Notes under the pieces: model-generated
What the model was told of the DNA's origin: nothing
The model's input: the letters and a program-made list of their open reading frames with translations, nothing else
Databases searched by the model: none
NCBI GenBank assembly: GCA_039024895.1
Contig: JBCCPJ010000002.1
Location: 1-64,000, forward strand
Length of the DNA: 64,000 nt
Direction: 5' to 3'
From: JAJDOD01 sp039024895
GTDB lineage: Bacteria; Pseudomonadota; Alphaproteobacteria; Rhodobacterales; Rhodobacteraceae
Part shown: in pieces, positions 42,017 to 50,235 of the stretch
Numbering within the stretch: position 1 is the first letter of the stretch
Layout: each line of letters starts with the position of its first letter
Program-made: the position numbers and the translations under genes

Positions 42017-43243
42017 ATGCGCCTTTTAATCTCCTTCACCGCACTGCTCTTGTCAGTACTGCTCTTGCAACTCGGCTCCGGCGGCATTGCCCCCCTCGAT
42101 GCAATCTCGGGCGTCAGCCTGGGCTTCAGCACATCCGAGATCGGCCTCTTGGGATCGAGCCATTTCATCGGCTTCTTTATTGGCTGCTGGTGGGCACCCC
42201 GCCTCATGGGATCGGTCGGACATTCCCGCGCCTTTGCCGCGTTCACGGCAGCGGGCACAATTGGCATCCTTAGCCACATGCTGATCATCGACGCCACCGC
42301 CTGGATGGTGATGCGCGTAATGAGCGGGCTTTGCATCGCCGGCAGTTACACGGTGGTCGAAAGCTGGTTGCAGGCGAAAGTCACCAACGAAACCCGTGGG
42401 CGTGCCATGGGGGTGTACCGGGTCGTCGACATCAGCGGCGCGCTGGCCGCGCAGTTGATGATTTCCGTCCTCGAACCGGCGCATTACGTGTCCTACAACA
42501 TTCTCGCGCTCATCTGTTGTGCCGCACTCGTGCCGCTCGTGCTGACCCGGGTCGCGCAACCGGAGATCCCCGAGGCCCCGCGCCTGCGCCCCTTTTTTGC
42601 CTGGCAACGTTCGCCCTTGGCGGCGGCCGGTGTCATCTCCGCCGGTTTGACGGCGGCGGCATTTCGCATGGTCGGCCCGCTCTACGGGGTCGAAATCGGC
42701 CTGTCGGTTGACAATATCGCACTCTTCCTTGCGGCCTTTGTCCTAGGCGGTGTGTTGTCACAATACCCCGTGGGCTGGTGCGCCGATCGCTATGATCGCC
42801 GATGGGTGCTTGTCGCCCTGTCCGCGCTCGCGATCGTCGCCTGCAGCATCACCATTGCCACCGCGGCCCAAGGCACCACCGCCGCTTTCCTTTCGGCGGG
42901 CTTCTTCGGCATGGTGACTTTTCCGATCTATTCGGTCTCTGCCGCCCACGCCCATGACTTTGCCGCCGATGACGAACGGGTCGAACTCTCCGCCGCGCTG
43001 ATGTTCCTCTACGCCCTTGGCGCCATTGCATCGCCCTGGACCGTGTCCGCGCTGATCGAACGCTTTGGACCATCGGCGATGTTCATCTTTGTCTCTATCG
43101 CGCACGCAATCCTGATCGGGTTCAGCCTGCTCCGTATGATGCGACGCGGCACCGAAACCCGGACACGTTACGTTTATGCGCCGCGCACAAGTTTCCTAAT
43201 CGGCCGTCTGTTGAAGAAGTCGCGAGAGCGCGACGACACCTGA
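42017..43243 (+). CDS. MFS transporter, YcaD-like
   Basis: A 408-aa major facilitator with 12 predicted helices. Landmarks are GFSTSEIGLLGSSHFIGFFIG, the GSYTVVESWLQAKVTNETRG motif that marks the YcaD/UMF1-like group, and the loop GWCADRYDRRWVL between helices 8 and 9. The substrate is not known. The start at 42017 puts the first helix at the N-terminus; the longer ORF adds a hydrophilic leader of low credibility. Confidence 0.85.
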   Translation: MRLLISFTALLLSVLLLQLGSGGIAPLDAISGVSLGFSTSEIGLLGSSHFIGFFIGCWWAPRLMGSVGHSRAFAAFTAAGTIGILSHMLIIDATAWMVMRVMSGLCIAGSYTVVESWLQAKVTNETRGRAMGVYRVVDISGALAAQLMISVLEPAHYVSYNILALICCAALVPLVLTRVAQPEIPEAPRLRPFFAWQRSPLAAAGVISAGLTAAAFRMVGPLYGVEIGLSVDNIALFLAAFVLGGVLSQYPVGWCADRYDRRWVLVALSALAIVACSITIATAAQGTTAAFLSAGFFGMVTFPIYSVSAAHAHDFAADDERVELSAALMFLYALGAIASPWTVSALIERFGPSAMFIFVSIAHAILIGFSLLRMMRRGTETRTRYVYAPRTSFLIGRLLKKSRERDDT

Positions 43244-43251
43244 ACCGCGCC

Positions 43252-43428
43252 TTAAAGCCCGGACACGCTTACACCGTCGCCCAGCGACTGTTCGAGGGTT
43301 GCGACCGGCTCGGGGGGTTCGTGAAAATGCGTGAGACCCGTGACGCCCAGGGCCACGACCACGCTCCAGAATAAAAGACCATGTATCGACATGCGTTTGA
43401 AACCATCAGCCAATTGCGGCAAGGACAT
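43252..43428 (-). CDS. 58-aa single-helix membrane protein
   Basis: A 59-codon gene: MSLPQLADGFKRMSIHG, then a helix (LLFWSVVVALGVTGLTHF) and a short periplasmic or cytoplasmic tail. It starts six bases after the suhB-like gene ends, so the two are likely co-transcribed. No function is recognised; existence rests on position and on a clean membrane-protein profile. Confidence 0.55.
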   Translation of the reverse strand: MSLPQLADGFKRMSIHGLLFWSVVVALGVTGLTHFHEPPEPVATLEQSLGDGVSVSGL

Positions 43429-43434
43429 GGCGGA

Positions 43435-44220
43435 TTACCCCCGGATTAGGCGAGAGAATGTTTCGAAAATCGACGCATTCGCCGCCAGAATACTATCGGT
43501 TTGCAAAGGATCACTCAGGGCGTCGATACCCTCGACCAGCCCACCGGCTTCGCGCACCAAAAGCACGCCCGCCGCCACGTCCCACTCGTTGATCGAGCGT
43601 TCCCAATAGCCTTCGTAGCGTCCTGCCGCCACATAGGCGAGGTCCAGTGCGGCCGACCCAAACCGCCGCACACCGGCGCAGGTGGGCAAAACGCGCGCGA
43701 GATCTTGCAGCACCTCCGGCAAATCGGCGTGCCCGGCAAACGGCAGGCCGGTTGCGAAAATCGACTCAAGTGTCTTCACCCGGTCGCTGACCCGGAGGCG
43801 CGAGCCGTTCAAAAAGGCCCCCTGGCCTTTCTCCGCGACGAACATCTCGTCCTTTGCGGCATCAAAGACGACGGCGGCGACGAGGACCCCTTTATGTTCA
43901 AGCGCAATGGAAACCGCCCAATGGGGCAATCCATGAAGAAAATTCGTCGTGCCGTCGAGCGGGTCGACGATCCAACGGCGCGTGGGGTCTTTTCCTTCCA
44001 CCGCCTCGCTTTCTTCGCCAACCCAACCATAGTTCGGTCGCGCTTCCATAAGAATATCGCGAATGATTTGCTCGGCGGCGACATCGGCGCGGCTGACGAA
44101 ATCGCCGGCTCCTTTGGAAGAAATCTGAAGGTTTTCCACCTCGCGGAAATCCTTCACCAGGCTCCGACCGGCCATGCGCGCCGCCTTGACCATCACATTA
44201 AGATTTGCACTGCCCTGCAT
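43435..44220 (-). CDS. suhB: Inositol monophosphatase family protein
   Basis: A 261-aa Mg-dependent phosphatase. The metal-binding motifs are intact: GWVGEESE, WIVDPLDGTTNFLHGLPH and, near the C-terminus, INEWDVAAGVLLVREAGG. It hydrolyses inositol-1-phosphate or related substrates; the SuhB branch also takes part in rRNA antitermination in E. coli, which cannot be judged here. The start at 44220 fits family N-termini; an upstream extension of 16 codons does not. Confidence 0.92.
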   Translation of the reverse strand: MQGSANLNVMVKAARMAGRSLVKDFREVENLQISSKGAGDFVSRADVAAEQIIRDILMEARPNYGWVGEESEAVEGKDPTRRWIVDPLDGTTNFLHGLPHWAVSIALEHKGVLVAAVVFDAAKDEMFVAEKGQGAFLNGSRLRVSDRVKTLESIFATGLPFAGHADLPEVLQDLARVLPTCAGVRRFGSAALDLAYVAAGRYEGYWERSINEWDVAAGVLLVREAGGLVEGIDALSDPLQTDSILAANASIFETFSRLIRG

Positions 44221-44350
44221 GGGCGGCGCTTTACGCTGTACGCAACGGGGCCACAAGCGGGAAAGCATGAGCGCCAGTCAGGAAATTTCCCCCTAGTTTT
44301 TTTGCGGCGTTACATGCAGACGCGGCTCTACCATTTATCGGGAGGGAAAA

Positions 44351-44644
44351 ATGGAACAGTTACTCGCACAAGTCGTGGGCGGTGCCCTTGGTGGCATGGG
44401 GGGCGGTAAAGCCGTCTCAGGCAGCAATCTTGGACCGTTGGGCAATATTCTTGCGGGCGGCATCGGCGGCCTTGGTGGCGGCGGCATTCTGGGCAACATC
44501 CTGGGTTCCGGCGCGGCGGACGCGGCCGCAGCGGCGGGCGGCCTCGATATCGCCTCCCTCGCGGGCAACTTCGTTGGTGGCGGTGTCGGCGGTTTGATCG
44601 TTCAGGTCATCGCGGGCTTTGTGATAAATAAGCTGCGCGGCTAA
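44351..44644 (+). CDS. Glycine-rich hydrophobic 97-aa protein
   Basis: A 97-aa protein made mostly of Gly, Ala, Leu and Ile (for example GGIGGLGGGGILGNILGSG). It ends in a more regular hydrophobic helix, GGLIVQVIAGFVINKLRG. GGGAGGG before the ATG is a strong ribosome site. I recall similar short Gly-rich proteins in alphaproteobacteria without known function. The alternation of Gly zippers and hydrophobics suggests membrane insertion or self-assembly. Confidence 0.7.
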   Translation: MEQLLAQVVGGALGGMGGGKAVSGSNLGPLGNILAGGIGGLGGGGILGNILGSGAADAAAAAGGLDIASLAGNFVGGGVGGLIVQVIAGFVINKLRG

Positions 44645-44665
44645 AACTCCGGCGCAGGACATACC

Positions 44666-45595
44666 CTAAACTTCTTCGGCAAATTCCGTTTCACCCCATT
44701 GGAGCTGAACCGGGATGCGTCTTGCCAACTGAAGCAAATGGGCGAGGAACGGCTTTGTCGTATCCTCGCTTCTCGTGGCGGCGTAGAGCCGCCGCGTCAA
44801 CCCGTTCGCGGTGAGGGGACGGGTGACATAATCGGCGTTGTACCGCACTTCGCGCACGACCCAATCGGGCAGCACGGCAACCCCTCGGTTTGAAGCCACG
44901 AGCAAAAGGATGACGGCGGTCAACTCGACTTGCCGGACGGCGCGCGGCTCAACCTTGGCGGGGTTCAAAAGCTGGCTGAAGACATCCAACCGCGCGCGCT
45001 CCACGGGATAAGTGATCAGCATTTCATCGCGGAAATCTTCGGCCTCAACGAAGGGTTTTGCGGCCAGCCTGTGCTGGGCCGAGGCCACAAAGACCGGGTC
45101 GTAATCGAACAAGCCAGTGAAATCGACGCCCTCCATCTCCTCGGGATCGGAAGAGACGACAAGGTCCACCTCTTCGCGCTGCAGCGCGGGCATCGCCTCA
45201 AACGCCAGTCCCGGACGGATATCCACATCCACATCCGGCCACGCCTTGCGAAACGCTTCGAGGACAGGGAACAGCCACTCAAAACACGCGTGGCACTCGA
45301 TGGCGATGTGCAAACGCCCCGACTTGCCCTTACGGAGGCCCTCGAACTCCGCTTCCAGCGCTTCCAGTTCCGGCAAGATCTTGTCCGCCAGTCGCAACAG
45401 ACGGTGCCCCGCCGCCGACAGTTTCAGCGGTTTGGTTCGCCGGACAAACAACTCCACCCCGGTCTGGTCCTCAAGCCCCTTCACCTGATGACTAAGCGCC
45501 GATTGGGTGATGTTCAGAACATCCGCCGCCCGCGCCAGCCCGCCCGCCTCATGGATGGCCCGGATGGTCCGCAAATGACGGAATTCGATGTGCAT
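44666..45595 (-). CDS. metR: LysR-family regulator MetR
   Basis: A 309-aa LysR-type regulator. The N-terminal winged helix-turn-helix (FRHLRTIRAIHEAGGLARAA, then LNITQSALSHQVKGLE) is followed by a substrate-binding domain. HIAIECHACFEWLFPVLEAF is typical of MetR, which senses homocysteine and controls methionine genes. Divergent metF and a perfect MetR box (TGAA-N5-TTCA) between them support the call. The start at 45595 begins the conserved N-terminus. Confidence 0.9.
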   Translation of the reverse strand: MHIEFRHLRTIRAIHEAGGLARAADVLNITQSALSHQVKGLEDQTGVELFVRRTKPLKLSAAGHRLLRLADKILPELEALEAEFEGLRKGKSGRLHIAIECHACFEWLFPVLEAFRKAWPDVDVDIRPGLAFEAMPALQREEVDLVVSSDPEEMEGVDFTGLFDYDPVFVASAQHRLAAKPFVEAEDFRDEMLITYPVERARLDVFSQLLNPAKVEPRAVRQVELTAVILLLVASNRGVAVLPDWVVREVRYNADYVTRPLTANGLTRRLYAATRSEDTTKPFLAHLLQLARRIPVQLQWGETEFAEEV

Positions 45596-45629
45596 TATGT
45601 AGCGAGCCTCATAACCGTTTTGAGAATTA

Positions 45630-45642
45630 TGAATTTGTTTCA
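45630..45642. promoter_or_regulatory. MetR operator (TGAA-N5-TTCA)
   Basis: TGAATTTGTTTCA in the metR-metF gap matches the MetR consensus TGAANNNNNTTCA exactly. It lies 35 bases from the metR start and 46 from the metF start, suitable for both autoregulation and metF activation. Confidence 0.75.
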
Positions 45643-45687
45643 CAAACGCCGCTATGAGACAAGCATGCAACCTGCCGGAGCCACGCC

Positions 45688-46551
45688 ATGACCCCCACGA
45701 TTTCCTATGAATTCTTCCCGCCCCGCTCGATCGAGGCGTCGTTTCGGCTCTGGGACACCGTCCATGCCTTGCAACACACCGCGCCCGAGTTCGTGTCCGT
45801 CACCTATGGCGCGGGCGGCACGACACGCAAGCTCACCCATGAGGCGGTAGAAGCCATCGGCAAACATACCGGCCTCAACGTTGCCGCGCATTTAACCTGC
45901 GTCGACGCATCGCGCGCCGAGACCCTGGATATCGCGAAGCGCTATGCGGAAGCCGGGGTGTCGCATATCGTGGCGCTCCGGGGTGATCCGCCCTCGGGCA
46001 CGCAGGGCTTCGAACCGCGCGCTGACGGGTTCCAATCATCCGTCGAGCTTATCGAAGCGCTCGCCGAAACCGGTCAGTTTGATCTTACCGTGGGCGCCTA
46101 TCCAGAGGTTCATCCCGAAGCGCAGGACGCCCATGCCAACGTGGCATGGCTGAAACGCAAGGTGGACGCGGGCGCAACCCGTGCCATCACCCAGTTCTTT
46201 TTCGATGCGGACAGCTTTTTCCGGTTCCGCGATCTCTGTGCGACCGCAGGGATCAATGCGCCAATCCTGCCGGGTATCTTGCCGGTGCAAAGCTGGAAGG
46301 GTCTGCAAAAATTCGCCGCCCGCTGCGGCACAGTGATCCCGCCCCATTTGGCCCAAGCCTTCGAGAAAGCGGAGCGCGATGGGCGAAGCGAACTTCTGGC
46401 AACGGCTGTGGCAACGGAGCTTTGCGCAAAACTGATCGACGGCGGGGTGGAGCATCTGCATTTTTACACCCTGAACGCCCCCGGCATCACCCGCGACGTG
46501 GTACACGCCCTTGGGCTCGCCCCTGCGGCCGCCCTGGAAAACGTCGCCTAA
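45688..46551 (+). CDS. metF: Methylenetetrahydrofolate reductase
   Basis: A 287-aa FAD-dependent TIM-barrel enzyme that reduces 5,10-methylene-THF to 5-methyl-THF for methionine synthesis. Landmarks are ISYEFFPPRS with the catalytic Glu, HLTCVDASR, HIVALRGDPPSGTQGF and ITQFFFDADSFFRFRD. CGGAG before the ATG serves as ribosome site. Methyl-THF feeds methionine synthase; if that is the B12-dependent MetH type, this links to the cob genes nearby, but MetH is not in the window. Confidence 0.96.
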   Translation: MTPTISYEFFPPRSIEASFRLWDTVHALQHTAPEFVSVTYGAGGTTRKLTHEAVEAIGKHTGLNVAAHLTCVDASRAETLDIAKRYAEAGVSHIVALRGDPPSGTQGFEPRADGFQSSVELIEALAETGQFDLTVGAYPEVHPEAQDAHANVAWLKRKVDAGATRAITQFFFDADSFFRFRDLCATAGINAPILPGILPVQSWKGLQKFAARCGTVIPPHLAQAFEKAERDGRSELLATAVATELCAKLIDGGVEHLHFYTLNAPGITRDVVHALGLAPAAALENVA

Positions 46552-46583
46552 CCCTAGAAATTACCGCCAATAGCCGGTCAGCG

Positions 46584-47645
46584 TCAGGTCGCAACAGGAT
46601 CGCCGGTCTCAGGCGCTCGTGGGGATCGGCCAATCGCCGTGGGATGAATACTTTCCGACGGATCAGCCCCGACAACTCGCTTCTTTCGGGCCAGGAAGTA
46701 TTTCCCCCAGCCCCGCCAGTTGCCAACGCCCTCGGCATCGGGGTCCATTGGAAAGCGCGCACGCCAGTTGTTCGGGAGCGGCAACCCGCAGGCGTCGAGC
46801 TTCTCCACCATCCAGACCAGGGGAATATTCGACAAGGGCCGCGCTTCGTGTTTGCCGGTCAGCTGACCACCCACATCGCCATGGCTGCCCCGGAACCAGA
46901 CCTGCTCAACCTCGCCGCGATGGCCCGGCGGGCACGCCCAAAGCACCGGCGCGAACGCCTCGCGCGTCTCATCAAGCGCTAAAGCATGGAAACCACGCTT
47001 CACATGGGTCCCAAGGCTTGCATTGTGGAACGCATGTTTGACTTCCGCCCATCGCACGACAAAGGGCGCCCGAAACCCGAGCGACTTGACCGTGTCGAAA
47101 ACGCCGATCATCTCGATCTCCGTATGGATGCGGCAATAGGCCTGGCGAAACGCCCGGCAGGTCTCGGGTGAGGTGCCGTCCTGATAGTGGCGGTAGGCTT
47201 CGCGGATCATCCGTTCGGTCGCGTTTTCCTGCGTGAGCAAGCCCACCGCGCCAATCACGCCCGCCAAAGATCGAACCGCATAGGCACCGCGCGAAAAGCC
47301 AATGAGGAATATACGGTCCCCGGGCCGGTAGCGTGACGCGAGCCAGCCATAGACCCGCCGGATTTGCCGGTTGATGCCGCGTCCTTCGATGATGTCCAGT
47401 GTCTTTGACCAGTCTTCCCACTGGTTGCCCGCCTCATAGAGAAGGGCGACGCGGTTTTCCTGTGCCGCTTCATTCAGAAGTTTGTAGATCAGACCGACAT
47501 TCGTTTCCTCGCCGTCATCGAGCGAGGACATTGTCCCATCCAACAAAACGACGTGATCGACAGGCTCGCGCGAATGCTGCTGCACTGAGCGTTCCGTGCG
47601 CCGAAAGAACCCCAGAAGGTCGCGGAGACGCTCCTTCAACATCAT
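46584..47645 (-). CDS. DUF2235 alpha/beta-hydrolase-like protein
   Basis: A 353-aa DUF2235 protein. The nucleophile elbow is LIGFSRGAYAVRSLAG, after an N-terminal LLDGTMSS; VFDTVKSLGF and VWFRGSHGDVGG provide the likely Asp and His of the triad. DUF2235 includes the Tle1-type phospholipase effectors of type VI secretion, but no VgrG, Hcp or immunity gene is near, so that role is not supported here. It is convergent with metF. Confidence 0.82.
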   Translation of the reverse strand: MMLKERLRDLLGFFRRTERSVQQHSREPVDHVVLLDGTMSSLDDGEETNVGLIYKLLNEAAQENRVALLYEAGNQWEDWSKTLDIIEGRGINRQIRRVYGWLASRYRPGDRIFLIGFSRGAYAVRSLAGVIGAVGLLTQENATERMIREAYRHYQDGTSPETCRAFRQAYCRIHTEIEMIGVFDTVKSLGFRAPFVVRWAEVKHAFHNASLGTHVKRGFHALALDETREAFAPVLWACPPGHRGEVEQVWFRGSHGDVGGQLTGKHEARPLSNIPLVWMVEKLDACGLPLPNNWRARFPMDPDAEGVGNWRGWGKYFLARKKRVVGADPSESIHPTAIGRSPRAPETGDPVAT

Positions 47646-47751
47646 GGGATATCACGCAAATTCGCCATAGAGTTAAATCTAAGCGCGGACCGGTTACAAA
47701 TCTACAAATGTGACGAACGCTCGCATTAACGTGCAGTAAATGTGTTACGCT

Positions 47752-50040
47752 TCACTCAGCCGCGAGAGGCGCATTCAACGCGTGCCAGACCTTTGCCGGG
47801 GTGAACGGCATATCGACCGTTTCGAGGCCTCGGTTTGCCAGCGCATCCGCTACGGCGTTCGAAATGGCCGCCAACGCGCCGACCGTTCCCGCCTCCCCGC
47901 AGCCTTTCATCCCCATGGGATTTGTGGTCGACGGGGTCGGTTCCGTGGCAAAGCCGAACATCGGCAGATCATCGGCGCGCGGCATTCCGTAATCCATGAA
48001 ACTCGCCGTCAAAAGCTGCCCGTCCTCATCGAAAACCATATGTTCCGTAAGGGCTTGACCAACGCCTTGCGCGACGCCGCCATGGACCTGCCCCTCGGCG
48101 AGCATTGGGTTGATGAGATTACCGAAATCATCCGTCACGCTGTAGCGATCCACCTTCACCACCCCGGTATCGGGGTCGATCTCAATCTCTGCCACATGGC
48201 AGCCATTGGGGAAGGACATGGCCGGCAAGGTGGTTTTCTCCTGCACATCCAACAGGTCGGTTTGCCCATCCGCGCGCAACATCTCGGCCACGTCCATCAT
48301 GCTTGGTGTCTCGTTTGAACCGGGGATGCGGAACACCTCATCGTCAAATGTGATGCCGTCGGTGTTGTTCTTCTGTTGAAGATAATTGGTAAAGTTCTGA
48401 ATGATTGTCGCTGCCGTCGCCAGGGTCGCCGTGGACTGAGTCGTCACCGAGCGCGAGCCCCCTGTGCCGCCGCCCTTGGGGATCATATCGCTGTCCCCTT
48501 GCACGATACGGATCGCCTCGTAGGGTATGCCGGTATGGTCGGACAGGAAGGTTGCGTAAACCGTTTCGTGCCCCTGCCCATTCGACTGTGTGCCGACATA
48601 CAGACTTACGGTGCCATCCTCCTCGAAAACAACGCGTGCCCGCTCCGTCTGATCGCCCAGAATGGATTCGATGTAATAGCACAACCCGATGCCGCGAAGC
48701 TTGCCCGCCGCTTCGGAAGCCGCACGCCGCTCTGCAAAACCTGACGCGTCGCTTTCCGCCTCTGCTCGGGTCAGCACCTTGTCGAACTCGCCCACATCGT
48801 ACGTGTCCGCCAAAACCGTTTTGTAGGGAAATTTCTCTGGCCGGATGAAGTTCTTCCGGCGCAACTCCCAAGGGTCAACGCCAAGCTGCCGCGCTGCATT
48901 ATCCATGGACCGTTCCAGCGCGAAGATCGCCTCCGGGCGACCCGCGCCGCGATAGGCATCGATCTGCGTGGTGTTGGTGTAGATACCTTTGCAGGACAGC
49001 GCCACATCGCGCACATCATAGACACCCTGCGCCACTTTCGCGAAAAGCTCGGTCTGGATGAACTGCGCATAGCCCGAGTTATAGGCACCGATATTCGACA
49101 CCGTTTCGACCCGGTACCCGATCAGCCGGTGATCGGCGGTGAAGGCAAGCTCCGTATCCGAAATCAGGTCGCGCCCGCCATTATCCGTGAGCATCGCCTC
49201 GGTCCGCTCGCTCATCCAGCGCACCGGACGCCCGAGCGCCTTCGCCGCCGCCGCGACCACGAAATACTCCGGATAGTCGAACCCCTTCATGCCGAAACCA
49301 CCGCCCACATCGGGGGTCATGACATGGACGTCTTCCTTTGCAATACCAAAACAATTGGCCATTTCGGTCTTGGTGCCCCACACACCCTGACCGCCATAAT
49401 TAAATGTGAGCCGCCCGCCGTCCCAGGCCGCATAGCACCCGCGCGGCTCCATGGAGACGGCGCAGACCCGGCTGTCCACCACCCGCGTCGCCACCACATG
49501 GGCGGCATCGGCAAAGACCGCATCCACCGCCGCGTGATCGCCCACCGCCCAGTCAAAGGCGATATTGTCCGGCGCCTCGTCGTGGATGGGCGCGCCACCG
49601 GCCGCAAAGTCCAGCTTCGCGGGCAAATCCTCCGTTTCGGCAAACACGACCTCCGCCGCATCCTTCGCCGCCTCGCGCGTCTCCGCCACGATCACCGCCA
49701 CCGGGTCGCCCACATAGCGCACCTTGTCGGCCACCAGCAACGGCCGCGCCACATCGACGCCGCTCGACCCGTCGCGATTGGTCACCACCGCCCCGCGCAT
49801 CACGTAGTCGATCCCCATCGCCGCTAAATCAGCGGCCGCGAACGCGCCCACGACGCCCGGCATCTCCCGCGCCTCGCTCAAATCAACCGGCGCCAGCACC
49901 CCATGGGCCACCTGGGACCGCACAAACACCGCGAACAGCGCACCATCGGGCGCAATGTCATCAATGTAGCGCCCCTGCCCGGTCAGGAAGCGCTGATCTT
50001 CGAGCCGCCGCACCGGTTGAGATTTGCCGAACTTGTCCAT
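47752..50040 (-). CDS. CoxL-like (form II) molybdenum hydroxylase large subunit
   Basis: A 762-aa xanthine dehydrogenase-family molybdopterin-binding subunit. It begins RRLEDQRFLTGQGRYIDD, typical of CoxL/CutL-like proteins. The active-site loop reads AYRGAGR, the form II signature, not the AYxCSFR of true CO dehydrogenase. PDVGGGFGMKG and the catalytic glutamate in GMKGCGEAGTVGA are intact. The FAD (CoxM) and 2Fe-2S (CoxS) subunits are not adjacent, so it stands alone here. Substrate unknown. Confidence 0.9.
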   Translation of the reverse strand: MDKFGKSQPVRRLEDQRFLTGQGRYIDDIAPDGALFAVFVRSQVAHGVLAPVDLSEAREMPGVVGAFAAADLAAMGIDYVMRGAVVTNRDGSSGVDVARPLLVADKVRYVGDPVAVIVAETREAAKDAAEVVFAETEDLPAKLDFAAGGAPIHDEAPDNIAFDWAVGDHAAVDAVFADAAHVVATRVVDSRVCAVSMEPRGCYAAWDGGRLTFNYGGQGVWGTKTEMANCFGIAKEDVHVMTPDVGGGFGMKGFDYPEYFVVAAAAKALGRPVRWMSERTEAMLTDNGGRDLISDTELAFTADHRLIGYRVETVSNIGAYNSGYAQFIQTELFAKVAQGVYDVRDVALSCKGIYTNTTQIDAYRGAGRPEAIFALERSMDNAARQLGVDPWELRRKNFIRPEKFPYKTVLADTYDVGEFDKVLTRAEAESDASGFAERRAASEAAGKLRGIGLCYYIESILGDQTERARVVFEEDGTVSLYVGTQSNGQGHETVYATFLSDHTGIPYEAIRIVQGDSDMIPKGGGTGGSRSVTTQSTATLATAATIIQNFTNYLQQKNNTDGITFDDEVFRIPGSNETPSMMDVAEMLRADGQTDLLDVQEKTTLPAMSFPNGCHVAEIEIDPDTGVVKVDRYSVTDDFGNLINPMLAEGQVHGGVAQGVGQALTEHMVFDEDGQLLTASFMDYGMPRADDLPMFGFATEPTPSTTNPMGMKGCGEAGTVGALAAISNAVADALANRGLETVDMPFTPAKVWHALNAPLAAE

Positions 50041-50235
50041 GGGGTAACGCCTCCGTTTGTTCGGGGGAGCCTAGCGGGGCACTCGCCCATGTCCAGACAT
50101 CTGCGACCAATTTTCACCCCGAAAACGACCCCTTGCGCCAGCGGCAGGGCAATCGCCATTTTCCGACCCGCCAATCGCCCTTTCCCTTCCTTGCCGCGAA
50201 GGCTAAATACCCCGCGACCAAAGGATACGCGCCCC

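Noticed and set aside
46584..47645. DUF2235 protein as a type VI secretion effector
   Set aside because: No VgrG, Hcp, PAAR or immunity gene is adjacent, so the context does not support it.
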